Assembly: GCA_023213395.1 (NCBI GenBank)
Contig: CM041465.1
Coordinates: forward strand, 114,893,741-114,957,740
Origin: Cycas panzhihuaensis
Taxonomy: Eukaryota; Cycadophyta
DNA length: 64,000 nucleotides
Direction: 5' to 3'
The notes under the pieces are model-generated. The model ran no database searches and was not told the DNA's origin. It saw only the letters and a list, made by a program, of their open reading frames with translations. Positions 12,312 through 23,860 of the stretch are shown one piece after another. How positions within the stretch are numbered: position 1 is the first letter of the stretch; the number at the start of each line of letters is the position of its first letter. A program made the position numbers and the translations under genes.

Positions 12312-13190
12312 GTTATTTCACTCTAATATTTGTGGCCCTATGTCCATCTAATCTCTCAATGGTAGTTAGTATTTCATCACCTTCATAGATGACTTCTTAA
12401 GGAAAGTGTGGATCTATTTCTTAAGAAATAAATATCAAGCCCTAGATAGATTTAAAGAGTTAAAAACTATTGCAAGAAATAAAAGTGGGATGGGAATCAA
12501 GACCCTTAGATCTAATAATAGTGGTAGGTAGGTACATTTCAAATCAATTCAATAACTTTTACAAGGAACATGGTATCTAGTGTCAATTTTCTACTCGTCA
12601 CATACCCTAGTAGAATGGTGTAGCTGAAAGGATGAATATGACTTTGATCAATAAAGGAAAAGCTATGCTTAATGCTACTAACCTTGCCACCAAATTTTGG
12701 GCCAATGCCATTGCCAATATTGCTTATCTAACCAACATAAATCCCATAATTATTGTTAGGAATATTACTCCCAGAGAAGCTTGACCAGGTCAAAAACCAT
12801 CTGTAGCTCACTTCAGGATCTTTGGATGCAAAACACATAAACATATCCTAAAGGATAATAAAAAAAAACTTGATAACATGAGCTTTAAGTGCATCTTCCT
12901 TGACTATGTACCTAGTTGCAAAGCCTATAAAGTATTTGACACAGTTGGTAACCAAGCTTACATGACACAAGATATAATCTTTGTAAAAGAACCACAAGAA
13001 CTGACACCTCTTGAATGTTAAATTATAGTAGCAAATGAAGTTTGTATATCACAAGTGACCCTTAGATAAATTTTGGAGCCACCGGCACTAGCTTCCTCTT
13101 ATGCTCTAGGTCCTTTATCATTTCCAGTAACATCTTCATCATCCACTCAAACAAGCATAACCTTGCCTTCCATTTCAATTGATGACCTTT

Positions 13191-14385
13191 AGGTGGAAGC
13201 CACTAGCTCTCAACTGCCTCTTAAGTGGGTACAACAGCTTTTAAAGGATGCACCTCCTTCTCCCACAACTTTAAAGAGGCCTTTCAAGATGAGACACTCT
13301 ACAAACTTTACCCTCATGGCATGTGTCATTAAAACTCCTGAGCCTTCCATGTTTGAGGAGGCTATTAAAGACCAAACATGGAAAATAATTATAGATGAAG
13401 AGATGAATTCTATATTAAAAAGTGACACTTGGGAGCTAACTAAATTACCATTTAAGAAGAAAGTAATTGACTATAGATGGTTATACAAGACCAAGTTTTA
13501 TATAGATGGCACCGTAGAATATCATAAAGCTCGCCTTGTTGCAAGAAGTTTTAAACAACAAGAAGGAATTGACTATGATGAGACCTTTGCACTAGTAGCC
13601 AACATGACCATATTCTATTTGGTTATGTCCCTAGTAACCCAATTTGGATGGCCTATTTACCAAATAGATGTGAAGAGTGCTTTCCTTAATGGAGAGCTTA
13701 AATAAGAGGTTTTCTTGAAACAACTCTTAGGTTATATTGTTCTAGGATAAGAACACTTAGTTTACAGACTCAAGAAAACCCTTTATAAACTTAAGTAGGT
13801 ACCACGTGCCTGGTATGTAAAGATAGATGTCTTTCTCACATATCATGGATTCAATTGTTCATCCTCTGACCTTGATCTCTACATTCAGGTTAAAGATAAT
13901 TTGATCACCATCATTATTTTTCATGTGGACGATCTTGCTATTACTAATAATGATATAGATAGAATTTCTTAGCTTGAATTAGAGTTAAAGAATAACTTTG
14001 ATATGACTGACCCTGGACTGCTCTAATACTTCCTTAGAATTGAAGTTTAGCAAGAACCATGCTACATCCTCCTGACCTAAATTAAGTATACCAATGAGCT
14101 CTTGGAAATATTTAGGATGACAAAATGTAAGCTTGTACTAATTTTTATGGAGACAGGAACCAAGTTAGACCTAGATGATCAAGGAAAGCCTTTTGATCCC
14201 ACTTCATATCGACAGTTAGTTAGGAGCCTCATTTATCTCACTCACACTCATCTGGACATCTCATATGTAGTTAGGATATGCTCTAGGTATATGTCACAAC
14301 CCAAAGTATCTCATTAGAAAGCATCTACTAGGATACTCAAATATATCTGTGACACTCATCAGTTTGGCCTTGAGTACAATAAGAT
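13191..14385 (+). pseudogene. E2 reverse transcriptase
   Basis: Open for 170 codons (to 13705) with WELTKLPFKKKVI, ARLVARSFKQQEGIDYDETF and YQIDVKSAFLNGELK, all diagnostic of copia reverse transcriptase. It continues through stops, one at the usual Gln of LYKLKQVPRAWY. The catalytic box at about 13915 reads FHVDDLAIT, so the Tyr of YVDD is His while both Asp remain. It ends at TYRQLVRSLIYL and SRYMSQPK-like motifs, then is cut at 14386 by E3. Confidence 0.85.
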
Positions 14386-14731
14386 TTGACTGTTCCTTCT
14401 CAGAAATCTGGACTTGCAGGTGCAAAAATTAGTAGAAAATAAAGCTAAAATAATGTAAATACACAAGTAGATCATAGATAGTGAATCACCAAAATGAGTA
14501 TCGAAGTACTTTCTCTTTCAGGATACCATACTCCACAACATTACAAGTGATTTAACCCTTTAAATACACAAGTAATGATCTTCATCCTTATGATTCTATT
14601 AGTGGCCCTAGCAGCCTTACATCTTATTGGATGGCTTAGCAGTCCATACACATATCTTAATAAATACCTTAATCCTTACTTGCTAGTGGCTCTCACTCGC
14701 TAATACTAAGGAAAGGTGGGGTTATGTTACA
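14386..14731 (-). repeat. E3 3' LTR
   Basis: Minus-strand start TGTAACATAACCCCACC at 14731. Pairs with 20556-20901 over the full length. Confidence 0.9.
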
Positions 14732-14745
14732 GGTCCTCCCCTCTG
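14732..14745 (-). other. E3 polypurine tract
   Basis: Minus strand reads CAGAGGGGAGGACC directly before the LTR start. Confidence 0.8.
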
Positions 14746-14960
14746 AGACGTTGAGTGCTCGCATTATTAGAGATGAGGATGTTGCTGGATGAACTCGTTG
14801 GATTTCCAAGTAGCTTTATCTGCATTGCAGTTGACTCACTATACCAAGTGTTCAAAAATAATGCGATTCTAGAGGCGGTACTGGTGACTAGCAAGGATTT
14901 TATCAAGAGGAATTGTAAGAGTTTACTCTTAAGAGAGAATGGGTAAGGTTGTGTGGGGTG
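14746..14960 (-). pseudogene. E3 chromodomain, degenerate
   Basis: In the minus frame the pattern ILASHQYRL, then EHLV followed by a stop where Trp is expected, then NADKATWKSNEFIQQHPHL matches the chromodomain at the end of chromoviral integrases. In this family the domain tethers integration to modified histone H3. The nearest relative in the window is the E6 copy (32461-32640). Confidence 0.65.
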
Positions 14961-16010
14961 CAACTTTAGCGCCAAGGTATTTTTTTAGGCAAGACACATG
15001 GAAAACATTATGGATATTAGTATTTGGGGGGAGTTTAAGGGTGTAAGCAACTTCACCAGTTTTGTATAGGATCTTATAAGGGCCATAGTAGTGAGGACTT
15101 AGTTTATGCCCTTGATGTGACTTAAGAGATTGTTGCTTATAAGGTTGGAGGCGAAGGTATACCAGATCTCCAATATCAAAGGATCGATCAGATCAGTGGC
15201 AGTCTGTGAGTTGCTTCATTCAATTTCAGGCAGTGGCTAAATTCTGTCGAAGGGCATGCAAGATTTGATCCATTTCTTGAAGCTTCTATTGCACAGAAGC
15301 TGTTCAAAAGTTTGTGGCTAGGGTATGGTAGGAAGGCGGGTGGTAGCCATAAAGAGCCAAAAAGGGGGACATACTAATGGCAGAATGATGGGAGGAGTTA
15401 TACCAATACTCGACCAAGGCAAGCCATGAGTTCTACTTAACTTAGTATTTTGAGGCAAAGCAATGCAAATAAGTTTCTAAAGTTTTGTTTAGAACCTCAG
15501 ATTGGCCATCTGTTTGTAGGTGGTAGGCATAACTCATGTTAAATGAGATTCCAACAGCCTTAAAGAGTTCTTACCAAAAGGAGCTAGTAAACTCAAGGTC
15601 TCGGTCGCAAACGATAGATGATGGAAAGCCATGGAGGCAAAATATGAATTAGACATACAAGTCAGTAAGATCAGAAGATGAATATGAGGTGTGCACTGGG
15701 AGAAAGTATGAGTAATTGGATAATCGATTAATGACTACCCAAATGGAGTCAAACCCAGCAGATGGAGGTAGGCCCGTGATGAAGTCCATGGCAATATCTT
15801 GCCACTTGCCTTGAGGAATATTTAATGGTTGGAGAAGGCCAAGGAGAGGTTTGGTCACTACTTTATTTTGCTGACAGGTGTGCATTCTAATACAAAGGTG
15901 AATATGGTGGTCTTCATATGGGGCCAAAAGAAATATGCGTGAATCCATCAATAAGTCTTATTAAAGCCAGAGTGGTCATCGAGGGGGGACGAGTGGTATT
16001 CTATTAGGAT
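14961..16010 (-). pseudogene. E3 integrase
   Basis: The minus frame contains [19 protein letters not shown] and LSNYSYFLPVHT (core start), a [16 protein letters not shown] segment, and a C-terminal GDLVYLRLQPYKQ and SPHYYGPYKI module. The N-terminal zinc finger region precedes 15951. Stops and altered residues are scattered, including stops in the segment after TYLHCF. Family role is insertion of the cDNA into chromosomal DNA. Confidence 0.8.
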
Positions 16011-16239
16011 TTTAAGGATAAATGAGAAGGAGGGATGGGCAAAGATACGATTGTGGTATAGGAGGTGATTGTTAAAGGTTGACCAACCTTTATGGGTGAG
16101 AACTTTTTTTCTCCAATTAGGATAGTCTGGCTGGGCTTGGTTTTCAATGCATAGTTCATCAAGCTAAAGTGGTTAGGGATTGCTGATGGCATGGAGGCTT
16201 GGGTTAGGAACATTATCATCAGGGTGAAGATGTGAAAGG

Positions 16240-16740
16240 GCATCTGCCACTGTATTGTCTTTGTCTTTTTTATATGCTATTGAGAAGTCAAAGACTTGTA
16301 ATCAGTGAACCCACTTAGCTTGTTCTTTAGATAAGACTGGCTGAGTCAATAAATTATGGAGGCTATGATGATCCGTGAGAATAGTGAACTTAGAGCCTAA
16401 GAGATATTACCGCTATTTATCAATAGCATGAAGAATAACCTTTATCTCTTTCTGATATGTAAAGAGACAAAGCTCGTGATCTTTTAATTTTTGGCTTTCA
16501 AATGTAATGGGATGAGAGTCTTGCATTAGGACTACACCTAAACCAAACCCTAAAGCATCGCATTCAAGTTGGAAGGGTTGGTTGAAATCAGGAGTGATGA
16601 GGACTATAGTGGAGGTCATTATGACCTTGAGGTGAGAAAAGGTAGCATCTGCTTCTAGAGACCATTGAAAAGCCTCTTTGCAAAGGAGGTTGGTTAATAG
16701 GGTGGCAAGAGCAGCATAATTACACATGAAGCATTGATAA
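16240..16740 (-). pseudogene. E3 RNase H
   Basis: Open for about 100 codons (16413-16727) with LITPDFNQPFQLECDALGFG and GVVLMQDSHPITFESQKLK, the gypsy RNase H opening with Asp retained. The downstream part continues past a stop near 16410. It removes RNA from the RNA/DNA hybrid in this family. Confidence 0.8.
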
Positions 16741-17520
16741 AAACTAGTGAGCCTAATGAATGCTCATAGTTGGGTAAGAGCGGTAAGTGTTAGCCAAGTT
16801 GTGATGACTGATATTTTATCAAGGTCTACACGTACCTCTTCTAGTAATATGATGTGACCCAAATAATTGAGTTATGATTGTCTAAACTTACACTTAGATA
16901 GTTTTGCATAGAGTTGGTGGTTTTATAACATTTGGAGAATAATTTCTAGGTGTTGGATATGGTGATCCAAGCAAGCACTATAAACAAGAATATCATCGAA
17001 AAAAACTATGACAAACTTTTGAAGGTAGGGACTAAAGATTTTATTCATGAGAGCTTAGAAGGTTGTTGGGGCATTGCAAAGGCCAAAGGGCATTACACAA
17101 AACTTAAAATGGCCATGATGTGTGCAAAATGCTGTCTTATAGAAATCTTATGGGGCAATTAGGATTTGGTAGTACCCAGATTGGAGGTCTAACTTAGAAA
17201 AAATGGTTGCGCCATGGATTTTGTCTAGCATGTCATCTATGCGAGGGTGGGAAACTTATTTTTAATGGTAATCTTATTTAATTCCCTATAGTCAATGCAA
17301 AGGAGAAAGGAGCCATCCTTCTTCCTAACTAAGACAATTGGGGCTGCATAAGGGCTTTTACTTAGTTGGATTATGCCCATGTCGAGGAGCTCATTTATGA
17401 GTTTCTTAATTTCATTCTTTTGGAAGTATGAGTTACGGTAAGGTCAAAGTCTGATAGGGTCATGGTTAGATTGGAGGTCAATTATATGATAGAAACCACA
17501 GTCGAGAGGAGTAGTGGCAA
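16741..17520 (-). pseudogene. E3 reverse transcriptase
   Basis: Minus frame with the gypsy catalytic box FFDDILVYS at about 16980-17015, both Asp intact. Upstream are the segments for the sixty-odd residue palm motif ([12 protein letters not shown] type) near 17180, and NKITIK-type residues near 17260. Stops and frame changes break the frame, so no full-length product is possible. Confidence 0.8.
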
Positions 17521-17639
17521 GCAGAGGGGCAAATACTTGTTCATATTGGGTAATGACATCCTAGATGCGTGGATGAATTTGTGGTGCGATTTGAATATTA
17601 TTGAGACGGACTATATACCATAGGTGAGATTGAAGATGG

Positions 17640-18060
17640 TGTTTCATATGTCTAGGAGAGACCCCTTGGTTAGGGGGAGATTGTATTTTATAAATTTTGT
17701 GATTTCACCCCATGTGGTCTTTAAAGGCAATGAATGGATTTATAGACGAGTTGTTCATGCTACAGGTCCCTAGTGTTTGCAACCATTGAATCCCCAAGAC
17801 AACATTGGATCCTCCTATTGACAAGCCATAGAAATATGACATTAAAAGGTATCAATTAATTTAGACTTTGAGGTTTTTAATAACACTTGCACAATGGAGT
17901 TTTTAGTACCCTGGTAGAGAACATATGAAGCCAATTTTTGGGATAACATATAGGTTGAGTTATCTGGCTATCGAAATATGAATGAAGTTAAGTGATACGC
18001 CACCGTCAATCAAGATAAATATTGGAGTCTTACGGAGGATGCCTCTAACTCGTAGGGTTC
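17640..18060 (-). pseudogene. E3 aspartic protease
   Basis: The minus frame carries LIDGGVSLNFIHISIAR, matching the intact E6 protease at 35358-35738 (ILIDGGASLNFIDISLAR), followed by CSLPGYQKLHCASVIKNL. In both copies the active site is Asp-Gly-Gly instead of the common Asp-Ser/Thr-Gly, so this is probably a family trait. Stops interrupt the rest. Confidence 0.7.
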
Positions 18061-18249
18061 AGGGCAGGAGGAGGTGGTGACAGCAGATATAGATACTTCA
18101 CAGTGGGGGTTTGGTATAGGTTCATCATGGGTTTCATTATCAGCCTCATGGTCAGAGTCAGAGTTAGAGGGATCATCAAGGGAGAGGGATGGGTTGATGG
18201 AGAAAACCATACGTCACACTTTGTAAAAGCGACCATGTCCAGAAGTATA

Positions 18250-19262
18250 CTTTTCTACACACTACATATAAACATTAGCCTCTAGTCAACGTTGTCCTTC
18301 GGCTTGAGAAATTTGGACTCGTTTGGTGGATGTATTATCATTTTGGCGATCAGTAGATGGGCGGGTGGAATCATCCTATCATGGCCGAGGATGTGTGAAG
18401 TCGGCTTGAGAACGAGAGGTATTATCAAATCGAGGTCGAGGTCATTGGAAATCTAATTATCGAGTGCGTGAGGACCAAGAGTTATCCCAATGAATAGTTG
18501 AGGGTCTGTCTGCTACAAACTCAGCTTCTACTACACGGGCCCACTTGAAAACTTCCTTAAGGGAATAGATTGCCATTATCTTTAATCTCATCTGAATACA
18601 GTTTTGGAGTCCCACTACATAAATATCAATCACAATTTATTTGTCCAATTTTTGGCCTTGTAGTGCATGATTATATAAGGCTTGAAATTTAGCCGTGTAA
18701 GTCTCCACAGTTGAGGTCTGCTTAAGTTGAATGAGTTGTGTGAAGAAATATTGACTCCACTTATCTTCATATTATTCAAAGAAACAACTAGTGAAGTGGG
18801 ACCATGTTTGGTGAGAGGGATATTCTCGCTTCCACCAGTTAAACCAATGGCGAGCTTGACCATCTAAGTGAATGGAAGCGTATAAGAGTTGATTCTCTTT
18901 TGATATCGGATGAAGAGTGAAGTAGGATTCTAACTTGTTAATCTAGCTTCAAGTGCACTCTTTATTCACATTTGGATCAAAGGTAGGAATGTTGATTTTA
19001 TGGTAGAAAAAGGGTTGTCTTAGTGGAGAACCTCCTATATTGCTTCCTTGAAAAGGGGTAGGTTGGTTACTTGTTGAGTTAGAAGTTCCTATGCTTTGGA
19101 GTTAAGGTGGCAACAACTGTTGAAGCTAACTGAGAATCTCTCCCCTAGTGTCGTCTAGGTCAGATTTGGTAGGCATGCCATTGAGTCCATCATTGACCTC
19201 TATTTCAAAGTTAAATAAGTCGTTGGTCAACTCATAATTTTTCTATGTTTGATTTTTTGCCA
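18250..19262 (-). pseudogene. E3 gag
   Basis: Starts at the minus-strand ATG at 19262 (MAKNQT, then a stop). The frame includes HLDGQARHWFNWWK-like residues near 18850 and an Arg-rich segment near 18400, as in the gag of E6. Several stops. The zinc-knuckle region could not be made out. Confidence 0.65.
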
Positions 19263-20541
19263 TTGGAGCTGAAGAAAGGGATTAAAGAAGCGGAAACAAG
19301 TAGAGAGAAGGGAAATAAATGAAGTGGGACAGAGAAAGAAAGAACGAGATATAAGAATAGGCAGTTGTTATAGGGAAAGAAGGGGCGAATAAGGGGATGT
19401 GGGGTGTCTATAGCCTATTGACCCCAAATTACATAAGCAAGATATTTGGCCCACTAGAAAGAGCACAAAAAACTCATCAAAATGGGGTGTATGAGTTTAA
19501 GGTGAATTTGAAGTGGTGGGGCCTACTAGTGGCCCGGGTACAAAAAAGAGTGAAAATTAGGGGCATAAACTATCCTAGTGCAAAATGACCCTTACGATAA
19601 GCTGATCAAATTGAGGTATATGAGTTATAAGTGTAATTTTGTTTTTCCTTTTTGCACTATTAGTAATGGCTAAGTGGAGTTTTTTTTTTTTTTTCTTCTT
19701 TTTCTTTTTTCCTTTTTTTTTTTTTAGTCTTGGAAGCTTAACTGTTCTAATAAGTTTAGAATTCAAGCAGTAAGTGGCTTGTGATCTTAATTAAGACCAG
19801 GGCAGGGGAAGCGGGGCGAGAATGATTAGATGTGTCATACCCACTAAAAGTTGAGGTGTGCTTAGTCTTATAGGCCTGCCAATAAACTTCTAATGCAGAA
19901 GTTCGGGCCAGGTAACTTCGTGGTGCTAACCGCTAATCACTGCATTACAAGACTTCAGCGACCGATAGTTTACCTATACTAGGGAGGGTTTTGGGATTCT
20001 AAAGGGGTCCTCCTATATACCCAAAGATATGTGGAGGCACACTTCCATAGCCAGGTTCTATCTAGGGCTTAGTTGAGGAGTGTTATCTCCAGTCCTTTAC
20101 GCAAGGGGCAGAAAAGCCACAATGCGCTTAATCAAAACGACAAATCCTTGTGATATTTAAAGACCCCCTAGCACAGGGTCTCTACCTAACTACTTGGGTA
20201 GCCGCCCAGTTGTGTTATTTACCTGGGAAGGAGAGGTGGGAGGGGAAACAAAGGGTAGCCGCCCAGTGGTGTTATCTACCCTTGGAATATAACTCAATGT
20301 AAAAAAAGAAAACTAAAAACTGAATTAAAAGCAGGAGAAATAAATTGTTTGTGTTACCTAAAGGAAGAAATTCCCCTTCACTCCACAACCTCTAATCTGT
20401 TCTGCTACCATTCCTCAATCTCCTTGGAGAGAGTACTAAGTGAAGGTCTTTCCTCAATCTTTACCTAAGTAGAGAGAGTACTCAAGCATATAGGGAAAAA
20501 AAAAATTACTTTTTTAGGCAGCTTTCCACTATCATGACGAA
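19263..20541 (-). other. E3 untranslated leader with internal repeats
   Basis: About 1.3 kb between primer-binding site and gag. It holds a T-rich run (19680-19727) and two copies of GGGTAGCCGCCCAGT (about 20199 and 20256) followed by similar GTGTTATYTACC tails. It is more GC-rich than the surrounding DNA. Confidence 0.6.
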
Positions 20542-20553
20542 GCTTTGATACCA
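20542..20553 (-). other. E3 primer-binding site
   Basis: TGGTATCAAAGC on the minus strand, one mismatch from the initiator-Met consensus and two bases from the LTR end at 20556. Confidence 0.85.
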
Positions 20554-20555
20554 CT

Positions 20556-20901
20556 TGTACTGTTTCTTCTTAAAAATTTGGACTTGCAGGTGTAAAAATT
20601 AGTAGAAAATGAAGCTAAAATAACACAAATGTGCAAGCAAATCACATATAGTGAATCATCAAAATGAGTACCGAAGTACTTTCTCTTTCAAGATACCATA
20701 CTGCACCACATTACAAGTGATTTAACTCTTTGAATACACAAGTAAGGGCCTTCATCCTTATGATTCTCTTGGTGGCCCTAGTGGGCTTACATCTTATTAG
20801 ACGGCTTAACGGTCCATACACATATCTTAATAAACACCTTAATCCTTACTTGTTAGTGGCTCCTGCTCGCTAATGCTAAGGAAATGTGGGGTTATGTTAT
20901 A
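20556..20901 (-). repeat. E3 5' LTR
   Basis: 346 bp. The minus-strand start TATAACATAACCCC has one change from the 3' copy. Followed on the plus strand by AAGAC. Confidence 0.9.
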
Positions 20902-20906
20902 AAGAC

Positions 20907-21380
20907 TGATTCACCAATTCTAAAGGGACATACAAATGTTGATTGGGCTGGTTGTTAGGATACTCACCATTCAACTTTAGACTATTGTTTTGATATAAAC
21001 TTAGTTGTAATCTTTTGGAGTTATAAGAAGCAACCTAATGTTGCCATTTCTTCCACCAAAGTAGAATATAAAGTAGTTGTCCATGCTACAACCGAGTTGA
21101 TTTGGCTTTGAAGGATCGTCGTTGAGCTTGGACTTCAACAATGTGCATCTACCATCTTGTACAGTGATAATCAAATCATGTTGAAGATAATGAAGAATCC
21201 TATATGCCATGTTAGAACCAAGCACATTGAGGTCTGTCACAATTTCATCTGTGAGCATGTCCAAAATGGAGAAGTTGATATTGTTTACCATCTTACTGAA
21301 GACTAGATCTTCGACATCTTCACCAAAGCACTTGGTAAACCAAAGTTTAAACAATTTAGACATGACCTCGGTATATGAAG
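20907..21380 (+). pseudogene. E2 RNase H, downstream of the E3 insertion
   Basis: Continues the E2 frame with KGHTNVDWAGC, the copia RNase H opening, then ISSTKVEYKVVVHATTELIW and SDNQIMLKIMKN. The end is RTKHIEVCHNFICEHVQNG and DIFTKAL, directly before the polypurine tract. A few stops are present, including one where Trp is expected. Confidence 0.85.
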
Positions 21381-21393
21381 AAATGAAGTTGCC

Positions 21394-21405
21394 ATTAAGG
21401 GAGGG
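21394..21405 (+). other. E2 polypurine tract
   Basis: ATTAAGGGAGGG immediately before the 3' LTR start TGTTAAAAC. Confidence 0.9.
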
Positions 21406-21788
21406 TGTTAAAACTATGTAATACCTCCTCCATTTCTTTACATCTTTGTAATCTAATGTTTATATTATGCATTAATGGTCTCAATATAATTAAATCGTAT
21501 TTAATAGTGAGGTCAGGTTCACCTCCTATGTCGTTAAGTCAGTCTATCAAATTATATGTTAATGTTGGCGAATGGTTATAAACAATGGCTTGCACCTTTA
21601 TACGTTACATTTGATTTAATCTTATGTGGAAGCTCTGCCCGATAGAGAGCTTGCAGTGTGACGAATTCACATGTAACCTTGTTAGTCTATTTGTTATGTT
21701 ATTTGCATATTTCCTTTAAATATTTCAGTTATTTAGCATGATATACTTAGATCAATGCACATGTACTTAGATTTTGACATTTTTATCA
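21406..21788 (+). repeat. E2 3' LTR
   Basis: 383 bp, direct copy of 7451-7835, followed by GTTTA (21789-21793). Confidence 0.93.
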
Positions 21789-21793
21789 GTTTA

Positions 21794-22949
21794 TTAAGTA
21801 GAGAAGTTAGTCAATTATCCATTGATTGAACACGTTTAGTTCACAAGCATAAATATAGTGTAAAACACATGTCAGCATTCATATTTGGATATCTTTGGTT
21901 ACTCTAATAGTAGACTACCACTTAATAATTAATGTGTGTTGGGAGTGATCTTATCATTCTAAAACAATAAAGAAATCACAATCACATTAAGCTTTTACAA
22001 GTTGATATAAGCCTAGTTCCTCTTGCTAAGCACATCCATCTACAGTTAAACCTCCATTTTATTAATCCAGGTAGTTGCAAAGGCCTTAGTTTTTGAAATA
22101 AGTACATCATACGATAAAGTCATGTCTTATCATATATAGATAGAATAACCTATAATAATAGTAATTGGAGTGGGATAGAGATGTAAAATCCTTAAGTGAT
22201 AAAAGCTTGTGGGAAAAAAGTTACACTAGAAAAGTTGCATGCCCTCACAATTTCAATAGAGGCATGCACATCCATCTATGGAATTGGGGTTCATATTATT
22301 TTTATGAGTGAGGGATAAGACATAAATTACTAATCCAACTTGTGACCATGTCATAATTATTACATAACCAAGAATTACAACTATTGAGAATCTCAAATAT
22401 TCTAATAGTTTCCAAAAAAAAACTTATCACTAATCCTTAGACTCAAATTTGAGGCCTCATCATTACTAACTCATCATTTAACCATCTTACAAAATAATCT
22501 TTCATATTAATAAATGATCCACATGTTTATGCTATGTTATACAAGAATTATATTTCTTACCATTTTAGAAAGCTATCAATTATGACAAGATATAATCCAC
22601 AATTTTCACTTACAAGAGAAGTAACACATCTTGCCTTCTTGCAAAGTAATCGTTTTCACCATTAATCTTCCACATATTCCTCTTTTACAATAAACATTTT
22701 ACCAACACTCATCTCTATTGCTTGAAAGCGATGCTACTCTCGAGGATATCATATATATTAGCTTTTAGTTAGTTGGTATTTGAGTGCACAGAGCAACTCT
22801 AAAGGAAAATAACAAAAAAAAGGGCAAAAAAAGCTACCGACCTTGAAAAACCCAAAAAACCAAAAAAAAAAAGAAAAGTTTAAACCACGATGGTAAAAGT
22901 GGAGGGAGGGAGATAAATTATAAGAAACACAAATGCTGAAGCACAAGGT
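21794..22949. other. AT-rich stretch, no gene recognised
   Basis: No LTR, primer-binding site or coding domain. Short A runs near 22820-22876. Composition changes sharply to higher GC at about 22950. Confidence 0.5.
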
Positions 22950-23643
22950 GGTGCACGCGGGATGGATTTGACGGAAGATGTGGCTGAGAAGCTCGCAATC
23001 CGAGGGAAGATCGCACTAACTGCATTTCATGGAGCAGAAATTAATATTTATTGTTTGTGGAGTGAGTAGACTGAAGATAAAAAGTGGAAAGATGCACAGC
23101 ATGATCAGAATGAAAGTGGACTGGTGGGGGAGTGGGTCCTGTGCCTTCTGCGCCTGCTACTGCTCCGCATTGGGCCCGTGCATTGATAGAGGAATCACAT
23201 GACAATCAGATGAACGGAGGCACCTTTCATCTTCTATTTTTTATACTCCCATCGTTGTACTGCTTGGGTCCTCTTCGATGCATTCAGATAAACTTCGTGA
23301 GCGGCCGGGTGACCCCCGTGGTTGGGGTTTTTTGGCATTTGGGGGTTTGGTTTCGTGCTTACATCGATTGTTTATGTAGGGCTTTCGATAGATGGCGATT
23401 TCTGTTAAAGGTTGAGGCAAGCCCTCACATACATGACCTAATTGTTAACGCTGATATGACCTCAAGCGAGAGCCCGGTATGGCCGCGGCTTTGGAATTGG
23501 GGAGAATTCTTCAGATGGAGCGCTAATGCGTGCATTCAGTAAATGCTATTAAACGCTTGACGTTGCTTCCAGACGGAGATCTATCTCATTGCGAGATTAC
23601 AATGTAGGTTTTTGGTGTGCCGGAAGGGTCTGTGTAAGATGAC
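22950..23643 (+). promoter_or_regulatory. Possible promoter and 5' untranslated region of a host gene
   Basis: GC content is visibly higher than in the surrounding 20 kb, no retrotransposon motif is present, and it leads directly to the candidate exon at 23644. An open frame at 23132-23542 has no known domain. No clear TATA box was fixed. Inference only. Confidence 0.35.
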
Positions 23644-23860
23644 ATGGGGAAAACTGGTGATAATGCCGAAGCACAGGCTGAGAATGACGAGGAGAATGTT
23701 GGAGGTTCCAATGCTTCTAGGGTTGGGCAGGGATCGACGCTAAAATGGATCGTTGCAGTGATTCTCAGTGTGAATCTGTTGGTGTTTGGCGTCTCTTCGC
23801 TTTGGGAGTACTGCAAGGGCAATCGGCAACACGGACAAGATGCAATAGGAAATACAGAAG
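23644..23860 (+). CDS. Candidate first coding exon of a host gene, single-pass membrane protein
   Basis: ATG 23644 (GACATGGGG context) opens a frame of 72 codons ending in a plausible splice donor, GAAG/GTAAGC, at 23860/23861. The predicted N-terminus is acidic and hydrophilic (MGKTGDNAEAQAENDEEN). It is followed at residues 34-54 by a hydrophobic stretch, KWIVAVILSVNLLVFGVSSL, that would span a membrane once, then a basic Lys/Arg tail. This would suit a type II or signal-anchor protein. I do not recognise the family. A possible acceptor, TTGCCAG at 24194-24200, lies 340 bp downstream, but the following exon is uncertain. Base composition and codon use differ from the retrotransposons around it. 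It could be an intact gene start or a gene fragment. Confidence 0.4.

Larger units (their letters stand above)
11700..13020 (+). pseudogene. E2 integrase (pre-integrase plus core), interrupted
   Basis: The pre-integrase motif LWHQCLGHLN at about 11703 and CNICEAYLKGKQQR at about 11800 mark the zinc-binding N-terminus. The core resumes at about 12310 with HSNICGPMS and FIDDFLRKVW. The second catalytic Asp region reads RSNNSG instead of the usual RSDNGG. Near 12605 the two Gln before NGVAER are both TAG. The C-terminal FGCKTHKHI and KLDNMSFKCIF segments follow to about 13020. A 360-bp LTR-like insertion (11891-12250) splits the N-terminus from the core. Confidence 0.8.
14386..20901 (-). mobile_element. 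E3: Ty3/gypsy chromovirus nested in E2
   Basis: Two 346-bp LTRs, imperfect flanking 5-bp repeats AAGAT (14381-14385) and AAGAC (20902-20906), and a minus-strand order of gag, protease, reverse transcriptase, RNase H, integrase, chromodomain. LTRs differ at about 43 of 346 positions by eye, so the insertion is old. Its LTR start, protease, FFDD box and chromodomain are close to those of E6, so the two look like members of one family. Confidence 0.92.
7451..21788 (+). mobile_element. E2: full-length Ty1/copia retrotransposon, split by nested E3
   Basis: LTRs of 385 and 383 bp begin TGTTAAAACTATG and end TTTTTATCA. The insertion is flanked by a perfect 5-bp duplication, GTTTA, at 7446-7450 and 21789-21793. 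Internal order is leader, gag, protease, integrase, reverse transcriptase, then RNase H, which is the copia order (integrase before reverse transcriptase). A gypsy element (14386-20901) separates reverse transcriptase from RNase H. LTRs differ by roughly 12 percent by eye and the coding frame has many stops, so it is an old, dead copy. Confidence 0.93.

Noticed and set aside
19575-19766. Lys-rich minus-strand open frame
   Set aside because: Product of the T-rich run in the E3 leader.
23132-23542. Open frame of 136 codons upstream of the candidate host exon
   Set aside because: No recognised domain; better explained as promoter or 5' untranslated DNA of higher GC.
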